Shown here piece by piece: positions 1-8,934 of a DNA stretch of 64,000 bases. The position numbers and the translations under genes were made by a program. A model generated the notes under the pieces. It had not been told where the DNA came from and made no database searches. It saw nothing but the letters and a program-made list of their open reading frames with translations. Where the stretch lies: positions 1,674,001-1,738,000 of the forward strand of contig NZ_CP012109.1 in NCBI RefSeq assembly GCF_000280925.3, in the 5' to 3' direction. The DNA is from Myxococcus hansupus (GTDB taxonomy: Bacteria > Myxococcota > Myxococcia > Myxococcales > Myxococcaceae). Each line of letters opens with the position of its first letter. The first letter of the stretch is position 1.

Positions 1-1
1 G

Positions 2-871
2 GTGCGCTGCTTCCAGCTTTTCATGGATGACTCGCAGAACGTCTATGGCCAGGTGCCCATCGACGCGCTGAAGGAGCAGCTTCCGGAAGGGCTGTCATTC
101 CGCGGGCGGACGCGCGTGCTCAAGGAGACGTTCCGTGCCACGCGGGACATTCTCGACGTGGCCTTCAACGTGGTGTTGGACCCGCTGCGCCAGCACGCCG
201 CGGCCGAGCCCGGCATGCGCGAGTACATGAAGGTGGGCGAGTTGGCGCGTGAAGGGCTCGTCTGGCTTCCGGAGGAGACGCTGGAAGGGCTCTTCCGGGT
301 CCAATCCACGGAGCGCGGCGGCGTGCTGCCCCAGGTGCGAGGGTTCGCGTCCAGTGCCAGCGAGGCCCGGCAGGTCGCTCGCGAAATCGCGCGGCTCATC
401 CGCGAGGAGGGCGTCCATCCGAGCGACATCCTCGTCGTGGCGCCGGTGATGCCCTCTCAGTTCACGGAGGCGCTGAAGCGCGCGGGCGTGCCGGCGGAGG
501 CCTACGGCGGAAAGGGGGGGCGCAACGTGACGGACTTCCGCGTCAGCGGCGTGGACCACGTGCGCGCCACCACGGTGTTTTCGTGCAAGGGGCACGAGTG
601 CCCCATCGTGTTCTTCGCGGGCCTGGACGCGCTGGACACCGCGGAGCAGTGGATGGCGGGGGCTCGCGAGCGCTCGGCGCGGGAGAACGAGCGCATCCGC
701 CGCGCCATGTTCTACGTGGGCGCGACGCGAGCGATGAAGCGGCAGTACCTCACCGGCGTGCGGGGAGCGCGCTTTCTTCGCGTGGCCACCAAGTACGTGG
801 AGACGCTCGGCGGGCTCGCACCTTCCGCGCCGGAAGAGGCGGCGCGAGCCCCGGGTGGCGCCTCCCGGTAG
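2..871 (+). CDS. UvrD/Rep-type helicase, C-terminal part (partial)
   Basis: The reading frame is open from the left edge, so only the last 289 residues are present. They match the C-terminal half of a superfamily 1 (UvrD/PcrA-like) ATP-dependent DNA helicase. Visible motifs are the motif IV-like stretch QLFMDDSQNVYGQ near the start, motif V-like ATTVFSCKGHECPIVFFAGL and motif VI-like RAMFYVGATRAMKR, whose arginine contacts ATP in this family. The Walker A half is outside the window. The last codons (APGGASR) and the stop lie inside a 55-56 bp tandem repeat, so the C-terminal tail may have been made by repeat expansion. Family is fairly certain; the exact subfamily cannot be read from this fragment. 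Confidence 0.8.
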   Translation: MRCFQLFMDDSQNVYGQVPIDALKEQLPEGLSFRGRTRVLKETFRATRDILDVAFNVVLDPLRQHAAAEPGMREYMKVGELAREGLVWLPEETLEGLFRVQSTERGGVLPQVRGFASSASEARQVAREIARLIREEGVHPSDILVVAPVMPSQFTEALKRAGVPAEAYGGKGGRNVTDFRVSGVDHVRATTVFSCKGHECPIVFFAGLDALDTAEQWMAGARERSARENERIRRAMFYVGATRAMKRQYLTGVRGARFLRVATKYVETLGGLAPSAPEEAARAPGGASR

Positions 872-985
872 GGCACTTGCGCCGCTCGTCAGGGCCGGCG
901 CGAGCCCGGGTGGCGCCTCTCGGTAGGGCACTTGCGCCGCTCGTCAGGGCCGGCGCGAGCCCCGGGTGGCGCCCCCCGGTAGCGC
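841..985. repeat. 55-56 bp tandem repeat, about 2.4 copies
   Basis: Units begin with GGCGCGAGCC at 841, 897 and 952. The first two copies are almost identical and include GGCACTTGCGCCGCTCGTCA; the third stops after about 30 bases with CGGTAG again present. The first copy supplies the final codons and TAG stop (869-871) of the helicase, and the array ends exactly at the stop codon of the convergent lipoprotein gene (985-987). Confidence 0.9.
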
Positions 986-1530
986 TACCGCGCCTCCCGC
1001 CGGATGGCGGGCAAGTGCACCTGGAGGCCGTTGCGGTGCGCCGCTTCCAGCGTGCCCGCGGCGAGTTGCTTCACGAATCGCTCGGTGCGGGCGATGCGCT
1101 CCCGTTCCTCGACAATCGGGTTCGGGTCCCCGGACGTCTCATGCTTGGGATCGATGGCCAGAACCACGCAGCCGTTCTCGGAGGCTTGCGCGCCTTGGCA
1201 GGTGACGACCATCGTCACGAGGACCTGGCCTCCCGACACGGAGGGCCCAGAGGTACCGCTCGCGGCCTTGGTCTCGGCTTCGGATGACGCCTCGGGGCCC
1301 GTGTGCGCGTGAGCGCGGCGCCCATCCAGGCGCTCCACCACGACATTCCTGCGCGGGTCCACCACGAAGGTGGAGCGCCGCTCCGCGTCCTGGGCGTCCT
1401 GCAGCGTGACGCGGACCCGCGTGCCCGGGGGCACGTCCTCGGCGGGATTCCAGTCCGGCGTCCGGCCCGTGTGGATGCAGCCCGTGGCCGCGACGACCAG
1501 ACACGACAGCGGAACGATGAACTTCTTCAT
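985..1530 (-). CDS. Small lipoprotein, unknown function
   Basis: I chose the ATG at 1530 because it gives a lipoprotein signal: MKKF, a hydrophobic stretch, then VVAATGC with the lipidated Cys near residue 17. A longer frame to 1614 exists but would bury this signal. The mature 160-odd residues have no recognised domain; a helical C-terminus ends in IRREAR. The gene lies 29 bp downstream of the zinc-finger/TPR/CHAT gene, so it is probably the third member of the ECF sigma operon and could be an envelope partner. That role is inference from position only. Confidence 0.7.
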   Translation of the reverse strand: MKKFIVPLSCLVVAATGCIHTGRTPDWNPAEDVPPGTRVRVTLQDAQDAERRSTFVVDPRRNVVVERLDGRRAHAHTGPEASSEAETKAASGTSGPSVSGGQVLVTMVVTCQGAQASENGCVVLAIDPKHETSGDPNPIVEERERIARTERFVKQLAAGTLEAAHRNGLQVHLPAIRREAR

Positions 1531-1559
1531 GGGGGTGTACTCGATGGAGAGGAGAGGGA

Positions 1560-4475
1560 TTATTCGAAGAGAAGCACCTGGTGGACCCACGCGCTGCTGT
1601 GGCGCTTCAGCCACGCCTGGCGTTCATCGCGCAGCGCCACGGCGGCGGGAGCCCCTTCGCGAATGCGTGCCAGGACAGGCTCGAAGAAGGCGTTGGCCTC
1701 GGCATCCGGAATCTCCTGCGTCGCGGCGAGGACGGCCCGCGCGCCGGATTCGATGAAGGCCAGCGGCAATCCGAAGTTCTCATGAAGGTAGGCACTGGTG
1801 TGGCCCGCGTAACACGCGGCGAGCAGCACCACGGGGTGTCCGTGCAGCCGCTGTCCCTTCAGGTCTCCCGTGGACAGCGCGAAGCGGCCACTGGAGGACT
1901 CGGGTGAGAGCACGAGCACGGACGCATCCGCCACCGAGGGGTCGATGATGCCGTGCGCGTGGACCTGCACCTCGGTGGCGTCGCGCATGGCCTGCAGGAC
2001 GCGGGGAGGCGTGGCCTCGGCGCCGCGGAGCAGGGTGAGGTCCTTCGTGTCGGCGCCGTTCTCGTTCCAGGCACGGAGCGCGGGCAGGTTCAGCGACGCG
2101 GGTGACTGCACATCCGTGACCACCAGTCTGCGAGGGGCCACGCCGGGCGCCGGCGCCGCGGACGGAGCCCCCATCCGGTAGGACCACGCCATGTCGGACG
2201 GCAGCAGCCCCGCGCGCCCTTGCACGGGAGGCCGCGCGAGCACGTCCACGCTCGGACAGGCGCGCAGCGCGGCAACGACCTTGTCGGGCACCAACCCGTC
2301 CACGGCCGCCAGGGGCGACGTGCGGCCCGTGTCATGGTGACCGATGAGCCGGCCCTCCGCATCCCGGGCCACGACGAACGTCCGCTCGTCATCCACCGTG
2401 ACGCCCAGCACGCACTTCGCGGGCGGGGGCAGGGCGCGCTCCTCGGCGAAGAGCGCGAGCCCCTGCCCAAGGTCACCGCTCCGCCCCGCATGGAGGATGA
2501 GCGAGGTGTAGCTGTAGACGCGAGCCTTTCGCGCGCTCACGTCCGCCGCCGGCAGCTTCGAGGACTCCGCCAGCACCTGCCGCAGCAGGGCCTGTCCCCG
2601 CTGCGCGTCCTGCTCCAGGAAGAAGCGCCCTTCGATGTGGCGCAGCAGCGCGAGGTCGCCCGCTTCCTGGGTGCCCGACTCCCGCAGCGCACGCAGCCCC
2701 TGCTCCAGCAGCCCCGCGTCCTCGGCCTTCTGGAACGGCGTGCGAGCCAGGTCGGAGAGCAGCGCCAGCCGCGTCATCGAGGGCTTCTGGCTGCACTGGA
2801 TGGCCCGGTCGAGCAGCTCACGGGCCCCCGCGAAGTCCAGCGCCCGGTGGTGCGCGAGCGCGAGGTTGGTCAAGGCCACCTCCGAGTCCGCGCAGCCCTC
2901 CGGCGTCTGGAGCAGCAACTCCTCCAGGTACGCGCGGGCCAGCACGAGGTCGCCCTGCGTCCGCGCCACCTGTCCCAGGTCCTGAAGCAGGTTGCGTTGT
3001 GAGCCCCACTCCTGGCTGTCCCGAGCACCGCGCAGCGCCGCCAGGAAGTGGGTGCGGGCATCGACGGGACGGTGCAGCCGCGCCATCACCAGTCCCAGCT
3101 CGCGCTGCATCAGCATGCACCGGTAGGCCTGCCGCCCCGACTGCGTGCACGCCTGCACCGCGGCCTGAAGCCGCTCCCGCGCCTGTTGGGGCGCCTCCGC
3201 CTTGGCCTGCCGCTCCTCGGCGAGCAGCGCGAACCACGGGTCCTTCGTCGCCAAGGCGATGGCCCGGTACTCCTCCACGGACTGGCGCGGGTCGGCATAC
3301 GCGAGCGCGCCCAGGAGGAGGTCCTCCTGCCGGGCCTCGCGGAGCCGCGTGAGGAACGCCTCCAGGGCCGGTCCCTTCACCTCGCCCCGGGTGAGTCCCG
3401 CGTACTCCCGGGCCAGCGGCACCCGGACGGAGAAGTCCCGCCGCGCGGTGTGGCGCACGAGGTCCTCCAGGTGCGTGCCGTCCTCCCGCCGGTCCAGCAC
3501 CACCGCCAGGGGACGCAGGGACTCCACGCGCTCGGGCGAGGCCGCGGCGCGCAGCGCGTTGTAGAAACACACGCGCGCCATGCCCGGCAGGGCCTCCGCT
3601 TGCGCGGAGGAGAGGGGCGCACCGCCGTCCACCATTCGCTGGCAGTCCTGCCGCATGCCCTTCCAGTCCTTCCGCTCCCGCACCGCCGCGTCGCGAAGGG
3701 CCTGGGCCCGCTGGGCGGCCTCTTCGCTCCAGCCGCGCTCCTTCAGGCCGGCCACCTGTTCGAAGGACTCGGCCGCGCGCAGCGGCAGGCCCATCCGCTG
3801 GAACGCGAGCCCCTGGTTCCACAGCGCCTGGGCATGGCCCGGCCGCGTCTTCAGGGCCCGCTCCAGCAAGGTGAGCGCCTTCTCCGGCTCCCCCTGTTGC
3901 AGCGCCAACGCCGCGCGGTCCGTGTCCACGTCCGGGGAGTGGGGCAGCTTGTCGAAGAAGGCGGTGGCCTGGGCCAGGTCTCCGCGCAGCAGGAAGGCCG
4001 AGCCGATGCCCCGGTGGTCCGCGGCCTCTTCCAGCCGCGCCAGCTCACGAAGGGCCAGGGCGCGCGGCGGGGTGCCCGCGCTGCGCATCACGTCATAGGG
4101 CCGGTGCCCATCCGCGCCGGGATGGGTCAGCCGGACTTCGAGGGGGCGGGTGGTGGCGTCGGCCAGCCACAGCTCGGAGCCCGGGTCGCCGGACTCCGAA
4201 CGGGGAACACGCAGCATCAGCACGGCGAGCCCGGCGGCGAGCGCCAGGGGTACCACCATCAGCCACGGCTTGCCGCGCCAGGACGGGGCGGCGCGGGCAG
4301 GCTGCGTCTCCACGGTGTTCAGCGCATCGTCCGCGAGCAGCTCCAGGGCGAGCAGCTCCTTCATGCGCGACTCACACGGCCCGCATCGCGCCAGGTGGTG
4401 GCGGAAGTTCTCCGCGTCCGCGGGCGCCAGTTCGCCGTCGAGGAAGCGCTCCAGGTTGTCGCAGGCGCTGTTCAT
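1560..4475 (-). CDS. Zinc-finger/transmembrane/TPR/CHAT protease protein (putative anti-sigma)
   Basis: This 971-residue protein begins with a zinc-binding anti-sigma-like domain (residues 1-40; H27-x3-C31-x2-C34). A single membrane segment follows (about 71-90), then a long array of TPR-like helices (about 130-640). The C-terminus has the CHAT caspase-like protease signature: the His of HAHG near residue 841 and the Cys of LLAACYAG near residue 888. ZAS domains hold ECF sigma factors inactive; CHAT domains are Cys-His proteases. Its ATG overlaps the stop of the ECF sigma gene by ATGA, indicating translational coupling. A self-contained model, which is inference, is that a signal sensed by the TPR/CHAT part controls release of the sigma factor. 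The order anti-sigma, TPR, CHAT in one chain is uncommon. Confidence 0.85.
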   Translation of the reverse strand: MNSACDNLERFLDGELAPADAENFRHHLARCGPCESRMKELLALELLADDALNTVETQPARAAPSWRGKPWLMVVPLALAAGLAVLMLRVPRSESGDPGSELWLADATTRPLEVRLTHPGADGHRPYDVMRSAGTPPRALALRELARLEEAADHRGIGSAFLLRGDLAQATAFFDKLPHSPDVDTDRAALALQQGEPEKALTLLERALKTRPGHAQALWNQGLAFQRMGLPLRAAESFEQVAGLKERGWSEEAAQRAQALRDAAVRERKDWKGMRQDCQRMVDGGAPLSSAQAEALPGMARVCFYNALRAAASPERVESLRPLAVVLDRREDGTHLEDLVRHTARRDFSVRVPLAREYAGLTRGEVKGPALEAFLTRLREARQEDLLLGALAYADPRQSVEEYRAIALATKDPWFALLAEERQAKAEAPQQARERLQAAVQACTQSGRQAYRCMLMQRELGLVMARLHRPVDARTHFLAALRGARDSQEWGSQRNLLQDLGQVARTQGDLVLARAYLEELLLQTPEGCADSEVALTNLALAHHRALDFAGARELLDRAIQCSQKPSMTRLALLSDLARTPFQKAEDAGLLEQGLRALRESGTQEAGDLALLRHIEGRFFLEQDAQRGQALLRQVLAESSKLPAADVSARKARVYSYTSLILHAGRSGDLGQGLALFAEERALPPPAKCVLGVTVDDERTFVVARDAEGRLIGHHDTGRTSPLAAVDGLVPDKVVAALRACPSVDVLARPPVQGRAGLLPSDMAWSYRMGAPSAAPAPGVAPRRLVVTDVQSPASLNLPALRAWNENGADTKDLTLLRGAEATPPRVLQAMRDATEVQVHAHGIIDPSVADASVLVLSPESSSGRFALSTGDLKGQRLHGHPVVLLAACYAGHTSAYLHENFGLPLAFIESGARAVLAATQEIPDAEANAFFEPVLARIREGAPAAVALRDERQAWLKRHSSAWVHQVLLFE

Positions 4476-5050
4476 GTCTCGGCCATGCCTTCTCGCGAGG
4501 CATCATCATCGCCCAGCAGCCGCCGAAGCGCCTGTCTCGCTTCGGTGAGCCAGCGTCCCACCGTTCCTTCCGTCGAGCGGAGCTGCTGCGCGATGGCCCG
4601 GTACCGCAGCCCCGCCACGTGCAGCCGGTAGGCCTCCCGGAGGTGCGGGGGCCGGAGCTGATCGATGGCGCGTTGGAACTCGTCGCGGGACACGCGCTCC
4701 CAGCGCTCCAATGGCGCCGCCTCGCCCTGCGCGTCCACGTCCTGGACCAGGCGCAGCATCGGCGCGCCCAGGACCTCGGTGCGGCGCCGGCGGCAGTGGT
4801 CCAGGAACCGGTTGCTCAGGGTGGTGCTCAGCCAGACGCTCACCGCGCCGGCGTTCTCCCCCTCCAGCCGGTCGAAGTTCCGGTACGCGCGCTCCAGCGT
4901 CTCCTGGACCAAGTCCTCCGGGTCGATTCCCCCGCCCGCGCACAGGCGCCGGGCGATGCGGAGCAGCCCTGGCCGCCGCGCACGCGCGAACGCTTCGAAC
5001 TGGCGGTGTTGCCCGTCGCCCACCGGAATGGACCCCTCTGGTTCCCTCAT
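4472..5050 (-). CDS. ECF-type RNA polymerase sigma factor
   Basis: The ATG at 5050 (MREPEGS) gives 192 residues, normal for an ECF (group 4) sigma factor; the frame is open upstream to 5293 but that stretch is low-complexity and unlike the family. Region 2 is visible as DPEDLVQETLERAYRNF, followed by a short linker and region 4, with the helix-turn-helix YRAIAQQLRSTEGTVGRWL that reads the -35 element. It is the first gene of an operon with the membrane zinc-finger/CHAT protein, its presumed regulator. Such sigma factors usually drive their own operon, so an autoregulated promoter is expected between 5051 and 5174; I could not define it. Confidence 0.92.
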   Translation of the reverse strand: MREPEGSIPVGDGQHRQFEAFARARRPGLLRIARRLCAGGGIDPEDLVQETLERAYRNFDRLEGENAGAVSVWLSTTLSNRFLDHCRRRRTEVLGAPMLRLVQDVDAQGEAAPLERWERVSRDEFQRAIDQLRPPHLREAYRLHVAGLRYRAIAQQLRSTEGTVGRWLTEARQALRRLLGDDDASREGMAET

Positions 5051-5174
5051 TCGAATTCGTTCCACGCGTGGAGCGCCCCCTGCGCTCGGGGAGAACGCGC
5101 CGGGGAAATTCCCTTCGGTGAATTCGGATGACGCGATGCGTTGCCGCGACGAGGGCTGAAAAGCCCGGCGTGAT

Positions 5175-5870
5175 TCAGGCGTCGCGGATGCCTGGGCGGA
5201 GGGCGCTGGTGGCCTCCACGGTGGGGACGGGGACCTCCAACTTGAGCCGCTGGGGGCCGCCCACGTCGGCCATGAAGGAGAGCCGCCCGCCATAGCGCTC
5301 GAGCAGCCCGCCCACCACCTTCAGGCTGTCGTCGGCCAGCAGCCCGGCGAAGCGCTCGATGAGGGACACGGCCTGCTCGGCTGGGAAGGAGGGGTCGGCG
5401 ACCTGGACCTTGAGGACCATGGACGCCTCCGACATGCCCACCTCCGCGTTCACCCCGTCGCGAACGCCCCGGAAGGGGGCGAAGAGGCTGGCCATCGTCT
5501 CGCGGTGCCGCAGCAGGCCCTTGAGGTAGCTCACCAGCTCCGCGTCATCCCAGGGCTTGCTGATGAAGCGGCAGATTTCGCCTTCGTTCACCGAGGCCAC
5601 CACGGACTTGAAGTCCGCATAGCCAGAGATGATGAGGCGCAGCGCGAGCGGATGGCTGCGTTTGACGCGCTGGAGCAGCTCGCTGCCCGTCATTCCTGGC
5701 ATCCGGAAATCCGTCAGGACGATGTCCGGATGGAACCCCTCCAGCCGCTCCAGTGCCTCGTTGCCGTTGAAGGCAATCTGGACCTCGAATCCCTCTCGCC
5801 GGAACAGCCGCTGCAACGCGCGCGCGATAGGGGGTTCGTCGTCAACTATCAAAACCTTGAACGCTTCCAT
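5175..5870 (-). CDS. Response regulator with unusual C-terminal domain
   Basis: Residues 1-120 form a complete receiver domain: acidic pair D10/D11, phospho-acceptor D54 in VLTDFRMPG, and conserved K105 in ISKPW. No DNA-binding domain follows. The remaining 110 residues contain an acidic helix-rich part and end in YGGRLSFMADVGG plus a short strand, which resembles the last beta-hairpin of histidine-kinase ATPase domains (GGRI...G.G..F...LP). The tail may be a degenerate HATPase-like or dimerisation module; that is inference. No kinase is adjacent, so the partner is unknown. The ATG at 5870 is preceded by GAGGAG. Confidence 0.85.
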   Translation of the reverse strand: MEAFKVLIVDDEPPIARALQRLFRREGFEVQIAFNGNEALERLEGFHPDIVLTDFRMPGMTGSELLQRVKRSHPLALRLIISGYADFKSVVASVNEGEICRFISKPWDDAELVSYLKGLLRHRETMASLFAPFRGVRDGVNAEVGMSEASMVLKVQVADPSFPAEQAVSLIERFAGLLADDSLKVVGGLLERYGGRLSFMADVGGPQRLKLEVPVPTVEATSALRPGIRDA

Positions 5871-6027
5871 GACAACGTGGCTCCTCGGGCGCGCACTCTA
5901 GACGGGCTCCTACGGAAAATCCCCGAGTCTGGAAAATGACTGCAGGGTCAGGCCCGAACCTGCGACAGGGTGGGTGTGATTGCTTCATCTCCACCGGGCG
6001 CCATACGCGACGCGTTTCGCTCTGGTT

Positions 6028-6444
6028 TCATTTAATCGTCAGCAATGCACCGATGACCATCAGCGCCACGCCCATTCCCAGCCGCCATGAGAGGGGTTCG
6101 TGGAGAATGAGAAAGGCGAGCAGCACCGTGAGCGGCAGGCTGAGTTTGTCGATGGGCGCCACGCGCGAGGCGGGGGCCAGTTGGAGTGCTCGGAAGTAGG
6201 CCAGCCACGACAGGCCCGTGGCCACGCCGGAGAGGACGAGGAAGAGGAGCGTCTTGCGGCTGATGGAGGGCAGGGCGTGGTGTTCACCTCGTGCCAGGGC
6301 GATGCCCCAGGCGAACATGAGGACGACGACGGTGCGCAGGGCGGTGGCGAGTGTGGAGGGCACACCCTCCACTCCGACCTTGGCGAGCACCGCCGTCAAC
6401 GCCGCGAAGCCCGCGGAGAGCAGGGCATACGTCCACCACGCCAT
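6028..6444 (-). CDS. EamA-type small membrane transporter
   Basis: This 138-residue protein has about four to five membrane segments and matches one EamA repeat of the drug/metabolite transporter superfamily. It starts MAWWTYALLSAGFAALTAVL and contains the typical HEPLSWRLGMGVALMVIGAL ending. Most DMT proteins carry two EamA repeats; this half-size form would have to work as a dimer. Substrate cannot be read from the sequence. It stands alone between a response regulator and an ABC importer transcribed the other way. Confidence 0.8.
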   Translation of the reverse strand: MAWWTYALLSAGFAALTAVLAKVGVEGVPSTLATALRTVVVLMFAWGIALARGEHHALPSISRKTLLFLVLSGVATGLSWLAYFRALQLAPASRVAPIDKLSLPLTVLLAFLILHEPLSWRLGMGVALMVIGALLTIK

Positions 6445-6521
6445 TGGAAACCCCAGGTCATGAGTCGGCGGGTCGCCGCTCGTGTTCAGGGACCTACCAG
6501 TGCGGGAATGCGTTGTCAGGC

Positions 6522-8078
6522 GTGGCTGGCGGTGGGGCGGCGGCTGTCGTATGGCGGGGGCCCGGCAAGCGAGTCAGGAGGGCGTCCCTGTCCCAGACGA
6601 GAAGTGCTTCATTCCTCCTGCCCTCCCTCTTGGCGCTGCTTGCGCTGGCGTGGTTGCCGGCGTGTGGCGCGGAGCAGGACTCCGGCCTGGCGCGGGTTCG
6701 CCGCACGGGGGAGCTGCGCTGGGGCGCCGACGCGCAGGGGGGCGAGCCCTACGCCATGGAGGATCCGGATGCCCCTGGGGGCATGCGGGGGTTCGAGGTG
6801 GAACTGGCGGAGGCGCTCGCGCGGGAGCTGGGCGTGAAGGCCCGCTTCGTCCAGAACGACTGGTCCAACCTCATCCCGTCCCTGGAGCGCGGCGGGTTCG
6901 ACGTGGCGCTCAACGGCATCGAGGTCACCCCGGCGCGCTCCGGCCGCATCCTCTTCACGCGGCCGTACTACGTCTTCAACCTGCGGCTGCTGGCCCGCCA
7001 GGATGACGCGGCCGTCACCGGGATGGCGGCGCTGCGGGGACAGCGGGTGGGGACCCTGGCCAACTCGCTGGCGTGGGACCTGCTGCAACGCAGCGGCGTG
7101 GAGGCGGTGCCCTACGAAGGTGTCGAGGAGCCCTACATCGACCTGGAGCAGGGCCGGGTGCGCGCGGTGTTGATGGACGACATCATCGCGCAGCGTTACG
7201 GCCAGGTTCGCCCGGGGCTCCGGCTGGTGGGCGACGTGGGTGAGGGCTACTACGCCATCGCGGTGCGGCAGGGGGACGATGACCTGCGGGCGGCGCTCGA
7301 CGCGGCGCTGGGGCGCATTGCCCAGTCCGGCGAGCTGCGCGCCATCTTCCAGCGGTGGGGCATCGACAGCGCCGCGCAGCAGCGGATGGTGGACTGGACG
7401 GACGCGCAGACGCGCGAGGTGCTGTCCAATACGCACACCGCCCGCATGGGCTGGGGACAACTGGTGCTGTTCCTCCAGGCTGCGGTGGTGACGCTGCTGG
7501 TGTCGGCGGGGGCCATGGTGCTCGCCATTCCGCTGGGCGTGGGCTTGGCGCTGACGCGGCTGTATGGGCCTGGCTGGGCGGGCCGGCTCGCCACCACCTA
7601 CGTGGAGTTGTTCCGGGGCACGCCGGTGCTGCTCCAGCTCTACGTCCTCTACTACGGGCTGGCGGGGGTGCTCCGGTTGGACCCGCTCAGCGCCGCCATC
7701 TTGGGCCTCGGCTTGAACTACGCGGCCTATGAGGCGGAGGTGTACCGGGCGGGGGTGCTCGCCGTGCCGCGCGGGCAGTTGGAGGCGGCGCTGGCGCTGG
7801 GCATGCCGCTGCGGCTGGCGCTGCGGCGGGTCATCATGCCCCAGGCCTTCCGTGTGGCGTTGCCGGGCGTCACCAACGACTTCATCGCGCTCCTGAAGGA
7901 CAGCTCCCTGGTCTCCGTCATCTCCGTGGTGGAGCTCACCAAGCGGATGACGATTACCGCGGTGGATGTTCGGAGCTGGTTGATTCCGGGCGCGCTGTGC
8001 GCCCTGCTGTACCTGGCGATGAGCTATCCCCTGTCCCGGCTGGCGCGGCGGCTGGAAGCGAGGTTGGAGCGCGGATGA
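6522..8078 (+). CDS. Polar amino-acid ABC importer, fused binding protein and permease
   Basis: The protein joins two parts usually encoded separately. A lipoprotein-type signal (LALLALAWLPACG) leads into a family 3 solute-binding domain (VRRTGELRWGADAQGGEPYA, then FEVELAEALARELGV). After about residue 300 there is a HisM/GlnP-type permease with the EAA-like loop YEAEVYRAGVLAVPRGQLEA. Such fusions are known in the glutamine/polar amino-acid family. Start is uncertain: no ATG lies in frame near the signal peptide; GTG at 6522 is the best choice I see, with TTG at 6513 as alternative. The stop overlaps the start of the ATPase gene. The ligand is probably a polar amino acid. Confidence 0.85.
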   Translation: MAGGGAAAVVWRGPGKRVRRASLSQTRSASFLLPSLLALLALAWLPACGAEQDSGLARVRRTGELRWGADAQGGEPYAMEDPDAPGGMRGFEVELAEALARELGVKARFVQNDWSNLIPSLERGGFDVALNGIEVTPARSGRILFTRPYYVFNLRLLARQDDAAVTGMAALRGQRVGTLANSLAWDLLQRSGVEAVPYEGVEEPYIDLEQGRVRAVLMDDIIAQRYGQVRPGLRLVGDVGEGYYAIAVRQGDDDLRAALDAALGRIAQSGELRAIFQRWGIDSAAQQRMVDWTDAQTREVLSNTHTARMGWGQLVLFLQAAVVTLLVSAGAMVLAIPLGVGLALTRLYGPGWAGRLATTYVELFRGTPVLLQLYVLYYGLAGVLRLDPLSAAILGLGLNYAAYEAEVYRAGVLAVPRGQLEAALALGMPLRLALRRVIMPQAFRVALPGVTNDFIALLKDSSLVSVISVVELTKRMTITAVDVRSWLIPGALCALLYLAMSYPLSRLARRLEARLERG

Positions 8079-8839
8079 TTGAAGTCGAGAAGCTGAGCAA
8101 GCGCTACGACGGGCGGCTGGTGCTGGATGGCATCGACGCCACCTTCGCACCGGGCGAGGTGACGGCGCTCGTGGGCCCCTCCGGTGGTGGCAAGAGCACG
8201 CTGCTGCGCTGCCTCAATGGCCTGGAGTCCTTCGACGCGGGCGTGGTGCGGGTGGGCTCGGACGCGCTGGCGCCGGGCGACGTCCGCGCGCAGGGCGAGA
8301 AGGTCCGGAGCATCCGCCGCCGCGTGGGCTTCGTCTTCCAGCAGTGGCACCTGTTCGCGCACCGCACGGCGCTGGGCAACGTGACGGAGGCGCCCCTGCA
8401 CGTGAAGGGCGTGGGGCGGAAGGAGGCCCTGGAGCGGGGCCGGGAGCTGCTGGAGAAGGTGGGCCTGTCCCACCGCCAGGACGCGTATCCCTCCGAACTC
8501 TCCGGTGGAGAGCAGCAGCGGGTGGCCATTGCCCGCGCGCTGGCGATGGAGCCCGAGGTGCTGCTGATGGACGAGCCCACCAGCGCGCTGGACCCGGAGC
8601 GCGTGGGCGCGCTCATCGACCTGTTGGAGCAGCTCCGCTCGGAGGGCCTCACGCTGGTCTCCGTGACGCACGAGATGCGCTTCGCGCGGGAGCTCGCCTC
8701 GAGGGTGCTGGTGTTGTACGGCGGGCGCATCATCGAGGAGGGGCCGCCCGAGCGGGTGCTCGCCAGTCCGCACCATGAGCGCACGCGGGCCTTCCTGGGG
8801 CTGGGCCGGGTGGCCTCGCTGCGGACGATGGGGGCGTGA
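8075..8839 (+). CDS. Amino-acid ABC transporter ATP-binding protein
   Basis: This 254-residue ATPase has Walker A GPSGGGKST (residues 34-42), Q-loop FVFQQWHLF, signature LSGGEQQRVAIARAL and Walker B LLMDEPTSALDPE, the pattern of GlnQ/HisP-type subunits. It energises uptake by the binding-protein/permease fusion encoded just upstream. Its ATG overlaps that gene's TGA (ATGA), so the two are translationally coupled and complete a two-gene importer. A longer frame upstream from 7997 lies inside the permease gene and is not needed. Confidence 0.93.
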   Translation: MIEVEKLSKRYDGRLVLDGIDATFAPGEVTALVGPSGGGKSTLLRCLNGLESFDAGVVRVGSDALAPGDVRAQGEKVRSIRRRVGFVFQQWHLFAHRTALGNVTEAPLHVKGVGRKEALERGRELLEKVGLSHRQDAYPSELSGGEQQRVAIARALAMEPEVLLMDEPTSALDPERVGALIDLLEQLRSEGLTLVSVTHEMRFARELASRVLVLYGGRIIEEGPPERVLASPHHERTRAFLGLGRVASLRTMGA

Positions 8840-8934
8840 GTCCGGGCTGCCCGCCCGGAACGCAGGCGGGGCGCCCGTCGGGGCAGAATCGGTGCGCCGG
8901 CGATTGTTCCCCGCCGCGTTCGCGAGGGAGTGAC

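Noticed and set aside
841..985. CRISPR-like array
   Set aside because: Units are adjacent without unique spacers and overlap a gene end.
6609..8150. 513-residue minus-strand frame
   Set aside because: Antisense to the ABC importer gene, whose domains are clear.
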